This document shows positions 26,513-36,295 of a stretch of DNA of 64,000 bases, one piece after another. Positions within the stretch are counted from its first letter, which is position 1, and each line of letters begins with the position of its first letter. The notes under the pieces were generated by a model that was not told the origin of the DNA, did not search any database, and saw only the letters and a program-made list of their open reading frames with translations. This DNA comes from Salipaludibacillus daqingensis (lineage in GTDB: Bacteria > Bacillota > Bacilli > Bacillales > Salisediminibacteriaceae): assembly GCF_029891575.1 (NCBI RefSeq), contig NZ_JARZHF010000003.1:186001-250000 (forward strand). The letters are read 5' to 3'. A program made the translations under genes and the position numbers.

Positions 26513-27400
26513 CTAGTTCTCACGCTTGTCACCCACAAAGTAGAGCGCAACAGTTCCTGGACCCGTATGGGCACCAATTACAGTACCAACACTGTTTATT
26601 CTTACGGGTTCTTTAAGGTGAGGAAATTTTTCTTCTATTAAATCTGCCACTTTTCGTGCATCATCATAGCATGCCGAATGCGATATAAAACACTTACCTG
26701 AGTAATCGGGACCATCGTTAGCGTGCATGTCCATCATACGGACAATTTCGTTAATAACCTTCTTTTTCCCTCGAATCTTCTTGCGTGGAGTCAATTTCCC
26801 ATCAGCACTCATATTTAACAACGGATTTATGTGGAGTAAACCTCCAACCATGGCAGATGTAGGGGAAATTCGGCCACCTCGTTTATAATGTGTAAGATCT
26901 GTAGAGAAAAACCAGTGGTGTACATGAAGCTTATTATTCTCTAGCCAATTGTGCACATCTTCCAATGTTTCACCCTTATCTCTCAGATCAGCAGCCATAT
27001 CAACAAGCATGCCGTATCCCGACGATGCCGCCAATGAGTCTACAATAAGAATTTTCCGATCTGGATATTTAGATAATAGCTCATCTTTTGCAATATTAGC
27101 AGAATTATATGCTCCTGAAAGTCCTGAAGAAAAAGAAATATGTAAGATATCCTTCCCTTCCTCTAAAAAAGGTTCAAAGAATTCAATAAACTGACTGACA
27201 TTAACCTGCGATGTAGTAGGCATGGCCCCTTCAGAGATCCTACGATAATATTGCTCAAAAGATATACTTTGTCCTAGATCATCGGGATACTCTTTCCCAT
27301 CTAAAATGTAGTGAAAACTGACATATGGTATTTTTCTATTTTGGAAATACTCATGCGGCATATCCGCAGTAGAACAACACGTTAGTAGATAATTCGACAT
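26513..27400 (-). CDS. DegV family fatty-acid-binding protein (paralogue 1)
   Basis: A 295-aa two-domain DegV/EDD-fold protein. Family motifs are TTSQVNVSQF, ISFSSGLSGAYNSA and a C-terminal VIGAHTGPGTVALYF. DegV proteins bind fatty acids; some are FakB subunits that present them to the kinase FakA for phosphorylation, but which class this belongs to is not clear. The ATG at 27400 is 8 nt after AAGGAG. A second DegV gene is at 48486, beside degU. Confidence 0.9.
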   Translation of the reverse strand: MSNYLLTCCSTADMPHEYFQNRKIPYVSFHYILDGKEYPDDLGQSISFEQYYRRISEGAMPTTSQVNVSQFIEFFEPFLEEGKDILHISFSSGLSGAYNSANIAKDELLSKYPDRKILIVDSLAASSGYGMLVDMAADLRDKGETLEDVHNWLENNKLHVHHWFFSTDLTHYKRGGRISPTSAMVGGLLHINPLLNMSADGKLTPRKKIRGKKKVINEIVRMMDMHANDGPDYSGKCFISHSACYDDARKVADLIEEKFPHLKEPVRINSVGTVIGAHTGPGTVALYFVGDKREN

Positions 27401-27556
27401 ATTCACCACTCCTTCATTTATTTATCATAGATTATTTACCTTAAATCCTAGATTATCTCATTCCTATTATAGTATAAGACGGACCAATAAATATGTAAAA
27501 TTTTAGTGAAGATAAACAATTCCATTTGCTAGATTATAGATTTTATAAGCGGCGTA

Positions 27557-28243
27557 TTATAATCTCCGCTCGTTTCCTTGATTATCTCTTAATATAATTT
27601 CAACATGGTTGGTTCGCCCCGACATAGAGTACACTTCTTCTCCTGACATATCAACCTTCCTATTAAATTGAAAATATCGAGATTCCCTCGGGCTTAACGT
27701 GAAATAATATGGACCTTCCTGATTTAATCGGGCGTAGGTTTCGAAATCATCGTACCTTGTTTTTTGAAAAACGAGCTCAAAGTCTATTGCCTTGTTCTGT
27801 TGATTTTCAAGAAAAATCGAACACTCTATTTCAGCCTCCGTTTCTCCCCCTTCTAGCTCAAACAAACATTGGCTTCGGCCACTTTCATAGGATATGGCAT
27901 ATATTCCGGAAGCAACAGTGGATTGGATCGTATCAACGATGACAGGAGGGAATGAAGACATGAATATGATGGTTAGAATAATGATTCGACCTTTCCATTT
28001 ACTTAAAGACCTAGCTATATATGTCAGGCTTATTATGATTAAAATGAAAGTGCCTATTCCAACGAAGTGAAATCCACTGTAATTCTCCATATTAGAGAAT
28101 GGCGGAATACCAATTGCTAGTAATAATGACTCTCCAAGGGATTTGTTATGAGGAAATGGCAGAACAATAACTGTCGTAATTAGTAGTAATGTCACACCAA
28201 CCCAAAATTTCTTTCTATTTTGTATCAGCTTCTCCTCTTCCAT
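27557..28243 (-). CDS. Hypothetical membrane protein with extracytoplasmic C-terminal domain
   Basis: About 228 aa. Three hydrophobic helices (roughly residues 13-29, 60-83 and 88-106) are followed by a beta-rich domain of about 115 residues that looks extracellular (ECSIFLENQQNKAIDFEL, YYFTLSPRESRYFQF). I do not recognise the family. ATG at 28243 follows a GGGGACGGGG stretch; an upstream start at 28312 would add 23 residues and cannot be excluded. It borders the accessory island on its left. Confidence 0.6.
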   Translation of the reverse strand: MEEEKLIQNRKKFWVGVTLLLITTVIVLPFPHNKSLGESLLLAIGIPPFSNMENYSGFHFVGIGTFILIIISLTYIARSLSKWKGRIIILTIIFMSSFPPVIVDTIQSTVASGIYAISYESGRSQCLFELEGGETEAEIECSIFLENQQNKAIDFELVFQKTRYDDFETYARLNQEGPYYFTLSPRESRYFQFNRKVDMSGEEVYSMSGRTNHVEIILRDNQGNERRL

Positions 28244-28505
28244 CGTTATCCCCGTCCCCTTTGGTATTAGATTATTAAACTGAACACGAATCAACTTAGG
28301 GTATTTATACAAATTTTACCACAAAATATTCGTAAAAGTTAGGGGGAGGTCTCTTTGTTCCATTAAGCTGCTTTTGAACTTTTATTGATCCCTCTAACAA
28401 GGTCTCTAACAGCTGTAGACTTTGTTTCATGAACTATTTTCTATGTATGTATGAAAACTAGGTATCATTCAATCTTTCGACAATTTTTTTTACAAAAATC
28501 GTGTT

Positions 28506-28520
28506 GCGACAGACACCACC
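28506..28520. repeat. GCGACAGACACCACC motif at island edge
   Basis: A degenerate relative of the GTGACAGGCACC palindromic motif also found at 33865 and 36307. It lies 80 nt upstream of the AbrB-domain gene. Confidence 0.4.
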
Positions 28521-28597
28521 TATGAATATCCACGTTCTAACTTACTGGGAAATGGGAAGAGTAGATTATAAATCAAAATTATAAGGTGGACGGTAAC

Positions 28598-29761
28598 ATG
28601 GATGAAACGCACACAAGAAAAGTGGACAGGGTAGGACGCATCGTTATTCCAAAAGAGATTCGTGAGGCTTTGGACTTTTCTAATTATAAGCTCGAAATGG
28701 AAATGCTCCCAAATAACAAAGGAATCAAGATATTCAAAGGGAACCAAGGAGCGAAAGGCGGGAAATCTTTGGATGACTTTGGAAGGATCGTTGTTCCCTC
28801 TGAATATCGCGAAGAGTTAAAATGGGACGAAAGCAAAGAAATTCGCTTTAAGCAAGCTGATAGCTTCGTAGTGTTAAACGATGACCTTGCCGTATGCCAA
28901 ATTTGTGGTAGTGATCAACAACTGATAGAGATTGAAACCAATTACCTCTGCAAAACATGTCTAGACTCCGGAATTAAACAGCGAAATGAGCGTTTGATCG
29001 CTCCTATTGACAAGCTCATTAACGAGTATGTAAACGCGTGTAATCAATCCTTATCGGGTAATCACGTGCACGAAGTGAAAGACCTAGGCGATAACGTGCA
29101 AACTGTTTTAGAGTATATTTATGTCGCGCCTTCTGACAATGATTTGATAGAGCCCGTTCAAAAAGCGAATAAACGGCTTGGAAAAATGGCGACTCAAGCG
29201 ATGCTCAAAGAGGTATTTCAAACAATGACAAATCAATCGGAATACAACGAACAAGCTGAAATATATCACCAAATGAAGGAATTCGCTGATAAAAAAATCA
29301 AGAAACAGCATGAAAAATTTGAAGAGAAAATCCCTAAGCTGCTCAATGACGATTTCTTGAAGGAGTGGAAAGAGTTTAAACAAGGTACATTAGCCTCTCC
29401 CCTCTCTTCCATAGATCTCACTCAGGCACTAAAAGAGGCAGAAATGATCGTTCAAAAGTCAGCGGCAAACTTGGAACAAATCATTTCAGACAAAAGTGAG
29501 AACTCATCAGCAACGATTGATGCACAAAACCAGCTTTTAAACGCGGAAAAAAGCTTCATTTTCACGTATAACTATTTGGCCGAACTAAACTTCGATCTAA
29601 AAAGCTATGAAAGTAAATGTAAGAAATATGAAAAAGAGATCGAGCGGTTGAAAAAAGATATGAACGAAAAAGTCCTTCACAATGAACTCAAAAAGAGGCA
29701 GAAAAATTTAAACGGAAAAAAGAAGCACATCAAAGCAGCTAAACAGAAGTTAAGCAATTAA
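28598..29761 (+). CDS. Tandem AbrB/SpoVT-domain, zinc-ribbon, coiled-coil protein
   Basis: A 387-aa protein with an unusual build. Two swapped-hairpin AbrB/SpoVT units are at residues 5-40 (RKVDRVGRIVIPKEIRE) and about 52-85 (LDDFGRIVVPSEYREEL). A four-cysteine zinc ribbon (CQICG...CKTC) lies at about 98-120, then about 270 residues of mostly charged helix with a coiled coil at the C-terminus. The first part should bind DNA; the rest suggests oligomerisation or bridging. ATG at 28598 follows AAGGTGG. Monocistronic with a good terminator. I know no named homologue. Confidence 0.75.
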   Translation: MDETHTRKVDRVGRIVIPKEIREALDFSNYKLEMEMLPNNKGIKIFKGNQGAKGGKSLDDFGRIVVPSEYREELKWDESKEIRFKQADSFVVLNDDLAVCQICGSDQQLIEIETNYLCKTCLDSGIKQRNERLIAPIDKLINEYVNACNQSLSGNHVHEVKDLGDNVQTVLEYIYVAPSDNDLIEPVQKANKRLGKMATQAMLKEVFQTMTNQSEYNEQAEIYHQMKEFADKKIKKQHEKFEEKIPKLLNDDFLKEWKEFKQGTLASPLSSIDLTQALKEAEMIVQKSAANLEQIISDKSENSSATIDAQNQLLNAEKSFIFTYNYLAELNFDLKSYESKCKKYEKEIERLKKDMNEKVLHNELKKRQKNLNGKKKHIKAAKQKLSN

Positions 29762-29765
29762 AACA

Positions 29766-29811
29766 AAGCACCTGCAGAGGAGCATAAGCTCTTCAAAGGT
29801 GCTTCATTTTT
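29766..29811 (+). terminator. Terminator of the tandem AbrB gene
   Basis: AAGCACCT...GAGGAGC pairs with GCTCTTC...AGGTGCTT, then CATTTTT, directly after the stop. Confidence 0.85.
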
Positions 29812-29890
29812 ATCCCGTTTTTTTAAATAGCCAATGACTTTCTCACGTCCCCTTAAGTCATTAATGAACAATGAAAATAACTAAAATAAG

Positions 29891-29922
29891 AAAAAGTTCT
29901 GAGCAAAAGATCTACTCAGAAC
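29891..29922 (-). terminator. Terminator of the 1153-aa glycosidase-like gene
   Basis: On the minus strand GTTCTGAG pairs with CTCAGAAC around an 11-nt loop, followed by TTTTTC, just past the stop. Confidence 0.85.
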
Positions 29923-29929
29923 TCAAAGA

Positions 29930-32900
29930 TTATTTCCATTTATTACCGTCAATATACACTTTAATTCTATCAATCTTACCATCACGACTGAAAATAGATT
30001 CACTTGTTAAAAGATCTAAAGTATCCCCATCTTCAAAAATACTTTCTGTACCATCTTTATAACAAACGATGATTTTCTTTTTGCCCTCTAGATAATAGAT
30101 TACCGGAACTGCACAGAATGTAAATCCTAAGGAATTCTCATCTAACTGGATTGTTTCTGTATCCGCAGCATTACTATTCCTAGGTAGGGACCAGATTTTC
30201 TTCTCTTTTAAAAACTCAGACTTTGCTAATAACTCCGGTTTAAAACGAACAAGTCCCTTCTCTACCTTCACTCCTAATTCACCTAGTCGTGAGATAAAGT
30301 CTTCTTTAACCTGTCCGGTCATACCCGGTTGCTGTACGCCTGCAAATCCAGGAGTATGGGAATAAGCCTCCGTTGGAAATGCACCATATTGCTCTGGTGA
30401 TTTTTCTACTCCTATTCCATCTTTCATAGCTTCATAATCATTCATAAGCGTCTTAGCTTCTTCATTCATACCTTTTTGACTATAGACATCTTCGAATTTT
30501 TCTTGTGTTGCCAAGACTAGCTTTGATACCATATGCCAATAAATACTTCCTAAACCTTCGTATTTATAAAAAGTACCAGAGCGGCCTGTAAAAGCATGAT
30601 GGTCAAAAAGCTCTGTGAAGATTTCTTCAACGATTTTAATATCCTCATCCTTATACTCTTTTGTGGCCTTAAGTGCTTCTCTAATCTCTTCACCGTTTCT
30701 AAATCGACCGTTAAAATGGTACTTACCATTAACATCTTTTTCAATAAACCGTGTATGATTATGATCCAGTTCTGTTTTTAAAATAGTTGATGACATCACT
30801 TGTGCATCAGGAATCACATTTTTCTCTAAGAACTTTGGCAACTCACGATTCGGATAGAGCATATAGCTGTTTTGATCTTCACGATAAATAAAACTATTTT
30901 TAAGTGCATCTAAGACATGAATGGTTTCTTTTCCATCTAAAGCTTTTGAACTTATAACAGAAACTTGACCTTCTAACATCTCATAAAGATAGGATATGCT
31001 ACATTTTTCCTTATCAAATCGAATTAGATTGTAAGAGTGGTATAAACCATCGTCACGTTTGTTCTTTGTGATGGAATCTTTTAAATGACTCATGGAAACC
31101 TCAATAAATTCTTGAAGAGATTCTATAGAAAGTGCCGCTTTATCTCCTGCAAAACCATTATCATAGATAGAATTTCTATAGGTTTCTCCAATCTTACCTA
31201 ATGTTTTTACAATGTCAAAACGAGTGTCATCGGACATGTCATTGCCCAGGTATTGTTCACTATCCTTCAGTACCTTCGCTGTATCATGAAACATCTGAAG
31301 CACTTCAACTGAAACCTCAATGGAGTCTTCTTTCATTTCATTAACTATTTGACTCATATAGACTTGGAAACGATGCATATAATACAGGGTAACCATGGAC
31401 AATCCATTCCCAACAAGAGCGTTGTTAGCATCATTCCACTCTGGACGTTGAGTATTCATCCAAATACCACCCTCAGGTACATAGTTAGAGAACTTTGCAA
31501 GAAGCGTAACCAAAAGTTTTTCCATTAAGTTAACTTTATAGATTTCGTCCTCGCAGTAAACTAACTTCCCATCTGATCCAATACTTGCCGTTTTGTTCTC
31601 AATACGTTGTTCACTCTCATCATCATAAACAATACTGTTTCTTGGGTCGTCGACTAATGCATCAAATCCCTTGATCCTATAAGGCACATTTGCATATACA
31701 AAAATGTCTTTATGAAGAAGAGTTTGTAACTTTTCAGGGTTATAAGCCTTTGATAATTCCATTAGCTTTAAAAGATAAATAATTTGATGATCTCCCCAGT
31801 ATCCAATATTTGACCACGGATCTTCAGGGTCATACTTCTCCCAGTCAATTCCATCTTTCGTAATTCGATAAGGGTTATAACCATCTGCTGTTGATGCATT
31901 TACGAATTTAGCAATGATACTCTCTGTATATGAAGGGTAGGAAATAGACAACGCTTCCCAATTTTGAAAAATATCACGCCAATTCCCTTCAAACTTCAGC
32001 TCCTTGCCACCATCTTCTTTGGTAATCTCTATATTAAATTTATTCCACGGACGACTTGGATCTCCATGTCGCCTGCTGAATGTAAGTGGTAAGTACTCAA
32101 ATACTAATCGTTCAAAATCCTTACTATCTAGATCTGCCGCCAAAGCAAGCAGTTCATTATAGTTAATTGTTTCGGGTAATTGACTCATAAAATCTAGCTG
32201 TTTGGTATATACGTCTTTATTCCAATTAGCTACAAATGCTTTGAAATCTTCTCTATCAATCTTATAGCCATCTGCATATATACCGCCTCGCATAATATTA
32301 TAAAGAGTATTTGAAAAGTGTCTATAACCCGCCTTCTCATTAGCAGTACATTGAAATCCGTCAGCATTAAATACAAGTTGTTTAAGATTGTACTCACCTT
32401 TTGAAACATCAGTTTCAATAGATTCAAGAATCGATTGATTTTCGATAATATCCTTCATCAGTTTCTCCACTTTTGAAGCACTTTGATTAAGTTCAGCTAC
32501 TATATACCAGTTTTTTGATTCATGAGCTTTAAGGCGGATAGAATCTTCAACATAGTAAGAACCTCTTCTACCTTTAATATCAACTTCCGTTTGAACGTTT
32601 TCATTTTGAGAAAACGCATGAACTTGTTGTTCTGATAAAAGGTAGTTAGGATTCTCTAGTCCCTTTGACCAAACCGTTGTTGCTTTCAATGATTCACTTG
32701 GCTCAGCTTTATCTGTTAAAATCGAACTAAGTGTGTAGATACCAAGCCCTGCATTTTCCACTAATTCACAACGTTTATATCCATCAACAAGCGTGCTTTT
32801 TGTGGCTTGCAAAAGCGTATTGACTCCATAAGGTAGGATGTTACGAATACCGTCTAGGACTCTAATCTCTACTTCTTTTTCCGCCAGGTTAACCATGCTA

Positions 32901-33391
32901 GATTCTTTAATAAATCCAAATAAATCACTGCTCTTCCATGTATAGGAATAACTAACCTCCAGGTCGTGGTTGATCTCTTCAAACATAATCTTATTACCTA
33001 CTGTGTTTTTATATAAGTTTCTTGTAATCTTATATACATTGCTATTATGAAATGAGAAAGGTTTCCACAGAAAATTCTTTTCATCTTTACTGACGATTAG
33101 TATTGTATGTGATCCGGTTGTCTCAATACTGTCATGGATTTTATCATCTGTATCATATGGAAATAATGCTGACTCTGCATTTTTACGACCACAAGTCAGC
33201 CCGCCAGTACTTGATATGAAAATCCATTGGTCAGTATTACTTACTACTGTCATAAAGAACGGATTCATTTGACTGTAGTTTTCAATCTTGAAAAAAGTAT
33301 CCTCTTTCATCGTCACTGCTTTTAACGAAACCGCTTTCGTTTTGTTCCGCAAAAGACCCTTTCCAAAGTGCAACTCTTGAATAGTATTCAT
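29930..33391 (-). CDS. Large (alpha/alpha)6-barrel glycosidase/phosphorylase-like protein
   Basis: A 1153-aa cytoplasmic-looking protein without signal peptide. It resembles the huge GH36/GH94-related proteins sometimes named cellobiose phosphorylase-like. The N-terminal third is beta-rich (GLTCGRKNAESALFPYDTDDK). The central helical region holds FEGNWRDIFQNWEALSISYP, PWSNIGYWGDHQIIYLLKL and MNTQRPEWNDANNALVGNG, typical barrel-lid segments with acidic residues. A beta-rich end follows. Substrate and even the reaction type (hydrolysis or phosphorolysis) are unknown. AAGGAAC precedes the ATG. It is divergent from an SNF2 helicase gene, an odd neighbour for a sugar enzyme, and no transporter lies near. 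Confidence 0.65.
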   Translation of the reverse strand: MNTIQELHFGKGLLRNKTKAVSLKAVTMKEDTFFKIENYSQMNPFFMTVVSNTDQWIFISSTGGLTCGRKNAESALFPYDTDDKIHDSIETTGSHTILIVSKDEKNFLWKPFSFHNSNVYKITRNLYKNTVGNKIMFEEINHDLEVSYSYTWKSSDLFGFIKESSMVNLAEKEVEIRVLDGIRNILPYGVNTLLQATKSTLVDGYKRCELVENAGLGIYTLSSILTDKAEPSESLKATTVWSKGLENPNYLLSEQQVHAFSQNENVQTEVDIKGRRGSYYVEDSIRLKAHESKNWYIVAELNQSASKVEKLMKDIIENQSILESIETDVSKGEYNLKQLVFNADGFQCTANEKAGYRHFSNTLYNIMRGGIYADGYKIDREDFKAFVANWNKDVYTKQLDFMSQLPETINYNELLALAADLDSKDFERLVFEYLPLTFSRRHGDPSRPWNKFNIEITKEDGGKELKFEGNWRDIFQNWEALSISYPSYTESIIAKFVNASTADGYNPYRITKDGIDWEKYDPEDPWSNIGYWGDHQIIYLLKLMELSKAYNPEKLQTLLHKDIFVYANVPYRIKGFDALVDDPRNSIVYDDESEQRIENKTASIGSDGKLVYCEDEIYKVNLMEKLLVTLLAKFSNYVPEGGIWMNTQRPEWNDANNALVGNGLSMVTLYYMHRFQVYMSQIVNEMKEDSIEVSVEVLQMFHDTAKVLKDSEQYLGNDMSDDTRFDIVKTLGKIGETYRNSIYDNGFAGDKAALSIESLQEFIEVSMSHLKDSITKNKRDDGLYHSYNLIRFDKEKCSISYLYEMLEGQVSVISSKALDGKETIHVLDALKNSFIYREDQNSYMLYPNRELPKFLEKNVIPDAQVMSSTILKTELDHNHTRFIEKDVNGKYHFNGRFRNGEEIREALKATKEYKDEDIKIVEEIFTELFDHHAFTGRSGTFYKYEGLGSIYWHMVSKLVLATQEKFEDVYSQKGMNEEAKTLMNDYEAMKDGIGVEKSPEQYGAFPTEAYSHTPGFAGVQQPGMTGQVKEDFISRLGELGVKVEKGLVRFKPELLAKSEFLKEKKIWSLPRNSNAADTETIQLDENSLGFTFCAVPVIYYLEGKKKIIVCYKDGTESIFEDGDTLDLLTSESIFSRDGKIDRIKVYIDGNKWK

Positions 33392-34079
33392 TATATGTTC
33401 CTTTCTACATCAAATTTTAAATTTACCTAGTCACCAATAATTATATAGTTCCAAAGTTTAAAGTGCAATCAACTTCAAAAAAATTAGTTATGAAACGTAA
33501 ATTTATTTTTAAATGTTCAATGAACTGCCATCATGTTAAATTTTATTATGTAAATCGTTTGTTAAATATAAAGCTGTCGGTTCGTTTAAGTGAAAGTTAA
33601 CAGTTATTTCTATAAAGCTAAACAAATTTGACTTGAAACGATACCTCTAGCTTTTCGTTTGATGGTTGAAAAACGCTGTTGACTATCTAGTGCTTCTGAA
33701 ACAGTTGAAATTCAGATTCAAAGTCTTTCACTCTTGTTCACTCCTGACCATTTTAGGCTCTTTTAACCTAGTACGGTCAGCTCTAATAAACTATATAACC
33801 ATCATTTTTAGCTAGGAAGCAAGAAAATGATGGTAAATTATATTCTGAATGATTAACTCAGGTGGTGACAGGTACCCCGAATTGCTTTATATTGAGCGGT
33901 CCGGTCTGCTTACAGATTTCGATAATCATGTAGGTTCATCAAATCACTTTTCTGATTAAGATAAGTTTTTGATGACATCTAGTAAAAAGAAATAATATGT
34001 ATGGAATGGTTTACTAGTTTACGCTTACATGTAACTCTGCGATAATTGAATTTACATATATTAACTGAGGTGGAGTATA
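33392..34079. other. 688-bp intergenic region between the divergent glycosidase-like and SNF2 genes
   Basis: Strongly AT-rich and non-coding in all frames over useful lengths. It holds a GTGACAGGTACC motif (33865-33877) and an imperfect inverted repeat CCATCATTTTT...AAAATGATGG around 33801-33834. The AGGTGG before the SNF2 GTG start is at its right end. Confidence 0.5.
33865..33877. repeat. GTGACAGGTACCC palindromic-type motif
   Basis: Relative of the motif at 36307 (GTGACAGGCACC). Such motifs are frequent REP-like sequences in Bacillaceae. They lie in gaps between island genes. Confidence 0.45.
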
Positions 34080-36200
34080 GTGATCAGAAACAAAAAAGAC
34101 ATTAATTATCTCGATCAAGAAATACAAAATACACATGGCAGGTTCAACAAGTTCTCAGAAGATTATTATGATAACCTCATCGAGTTATCTTGGAAAAAAT
34201 TAAAACGTGAGTATGTTTATGAGACACTGAAAAAACTACCCATAGACACGGTAACTTCTCTTACTAAAAAACTAAATTTATCTAGTTTATACAATCAAGA
34301 TATTAATACACTTGCAGATGTTAGTCATTTATCTATAGCTAAATTATTACGCTTTCCTGGCATCGGTGAAAAAAGTGCTCAGGCTATTTATTATTCTGCA
34401 GAACAAATAAAGAAGTCAATTTCCAAAAATACATACCCTAAAATTAACCCAGAGAATTTATCTGATCAAGAACTACATTTACTCAAAAGCATTTATTTAA
34501 AGCAATATGTGTTAAATCATGTTAACGAAGCTAAAGAGAATTTTCTTGCATTACATAAATTAATAAACGAAGACATTCTTGTTGCAAAAAAGAAACTTCC
34601 TTACATATTTTCAATCTTTCAATCTAAAGAAAAAAAGGAAAAAATCAACTCTGCCATTAATCAAATTAATCATAGGTTTGATATGGATAAACTTAATGAT
34701 TTTAAAGAGACAATTAACCATCTAGATTCATACTCTCCCACAGATGAAGAAGTGATTAGCGACTTTCTAGTTAATAATGCAACCTACTATGCTCTATTAG
34801 AAAAAATTGATGGTCCAATTAATCAAAAGGATGTCTACGGATTAACGGCTGAAATTGTAGAAAAAGTGAATTCTTTTGAATTGAACACAGATGGATTAAA
34901 CATAACGTTAAGAAATTATCAAGAGTTCGGGGCAAAGTATGGATTAACTTATAAAAGAACTTTATTAGGAGATGAAATGGGGCTAGGTAAAACTATCCAA
35001 GCAATTGCCATTATAAATCATCTTCATCATGAGGAGAAAAAATATGCCTTAGTCGTATGCCCACTAAGTGTCTTAGCAAACTGGAAACGGGAAATCCAAA
35101 GATTTTCTATTCTGAAAACATTTATATTCCACGGAAACCAACGTGAGGATTCTTACAATCTATGGTCGAAAAATGGCGGCATCATGATTACCACATATGA
35201 ACATACAAAATACTTGCAGGGGCTGGACAGTCAAAAACTTGATGTTCTTATTGTTGATGAAGCCCATTATATAAAAAATCCCAACGCTTACCGTTCCAAA
35301 AATGTATATCGTTTAGCTGAAATCGCTTCTTACGACTTATTTATGTCAGGGACACCTCTTGAAAATAGACTAGGTGAAATGAGTCAACTCATAGATGTTT
35401 TACAACCTGAAATTACGAACGAGATTTTTGAAAATATGCAACTTCTTGAGCCTCAGCGTTTTAAAGAGGTGATTGGTCCAGTCTATTTGAGACGCAATCG
35501 CTCTGATGTACTTAAAGAATTACCAGAACTGAATATCATTTCTATCTGGACTGAATTTGGTGAAAGTGAATTAACTAACTATATCGAAGCCGTAAAGGTC
35601 GAGGCCATTCACGATATGCGGAGGGCAGGTTGGTCTGGTAAAACACCTAAAGATTCACCAAAATTAAAAATGCTCATCGAGCTATGTGATCAAGCGAAAG
35701 ATAACGGTCACAAAGTGTTAGTTTTTTCTTTCTACAAATCAACTTTACAGAAAGTACATACGCATCTAAGAGATCGAGCATTTGAACCAATTACCGGAAG
35801 TATTACCAATAACAAACGTCAAGAGATTATAGACGATTTTACTAAAGCACCTGATGGTAGTGTCTTAATTAATCAGATTGAAGCCGGCGGTGTTGGGCTT
35901 AATATTCAAGCAGCCAGCGTGAACATCCTTTGTGAACCTCAATGGAAACCTTCAACGGAAGAACAAGCGATTAGTCGTGCTTATCGAATGGGACAAGCAA
36001 AAAACGTAACAGTTTACCGATTGTTTACAGAGGATAGTATCGATGGACGTATTTTAGAATTACTAAATGAAAAATCTGACCTTTTTAATTTATATGCCAG
36101 AGACTCTGGAGTTGGAGATTTATCACAAAATATCCATGAGTCACAATTAGCAGCTCGAGCAATTAAAAAGGAACAGGAACGATTACAAATCTCAACATAA
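34080..36200 (+). CDS. Helix-hairpin-helix SNF2-family DNA helicase/translocase
   Basis: A 706-aa protein. The N-terminal about 270 residues are helical and include a helix-hairpin-helix motif (LLRFPGIGEKSAQAIYY, about residues 90-107), a DNA-binding feature. The SNF2 ATPase core covers about 285-680: GDEMGLGKTIQA (Walker A), DEAH, SGTPLENR, then helicase C with FSFYKSTLQKV, QIEAGGVGLNIQAA and QAISRAYRMGQ. All motifs are intact, so it should be an active duplex-DNA translocase. GTG start after AGGTGGAGTATA. HhH-SNF2 proteins can occur in repair or phage-defence settings; no methylase or nuclease partner is present here. Confidence 0.88.
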   Translation: MIRNKKDINYLDQEIQNTHGRFNKFSEDYYDNLIELSWKKLKREYVYETLKKLPIDTVTSLTKKLNLSSLYNQDINTLADVSHLSIAKLLRFPGIGEKSAQAIYYSAEQIKKSISKNTYPKINPENLSDQELHLLKSIYLKQYVLNHVNEAKENFLALHKLINEDILVAKKKLPYIFSIFQSKEKKEKINSAINQINHRFDMDKLNDFKETINHLDSYSPTDEEVISDFLVNNATYYALLEKIDGPINQKDVYGLTAEIVEKVNSFELNTDGLNITLRNYQEFGAKYGLTYKRTLLGDEMGLGKTIQAIAIINHLHHEEKKYALVVCPLSVLANWKREIQRFSILKTFIFHGNQREDSYNLWSKNGGIMITTYEHTKYLQGLDSQKLDVLIVDEAHYIKNPNAYRSKNVYRLAEIASYDLFMSGTPLENRLGEMSQLIDVLQPEITNEIFENMQLLEPQRFKEVIGPVYLRRNRSDVLKELPELNIISIWTEFGESELTNYIEAVKVEAIHDMRRAGWSGKTPKDSPKLKMLIELCDQAKDNGHKVLVFSFYKSTLQKVHTHLRDRAFEPITGSITNNKRQEIIDDFTKAPDGSVLINQIEAGGVGLNIQAASVNILCEPQWKPSTEEQAISRAYRMGQAKNVTVYRLFTEDSIDGRILELLNEKSDLFNLYARDSGVGDLSQNIHESQLAARAIKKEQERLQIST

Positions 36201-36295
36201 ACGGTGTGAAAATTGAATGCACATCTATTTTTGTATTCCTTGTGATTTTTTTATCGAACAGATATCAAAATTTAATAATCACTCGAAAGTCGAGA

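Noticed and set aside
33801-33834. CCATCATTTTT...AAAATGATGG as terminator or operator
   Set aside because: The stem is interrupted and lies far from both stop codons, so no role can be assigned.
29930-36200. Known defence system (DISARM or Dpd type) because of the SNF2 protein
   Set aside because: No methyltransferase, DUF1998, phospholipase D or queuosine-type genes are present, so none of the named systems fits.
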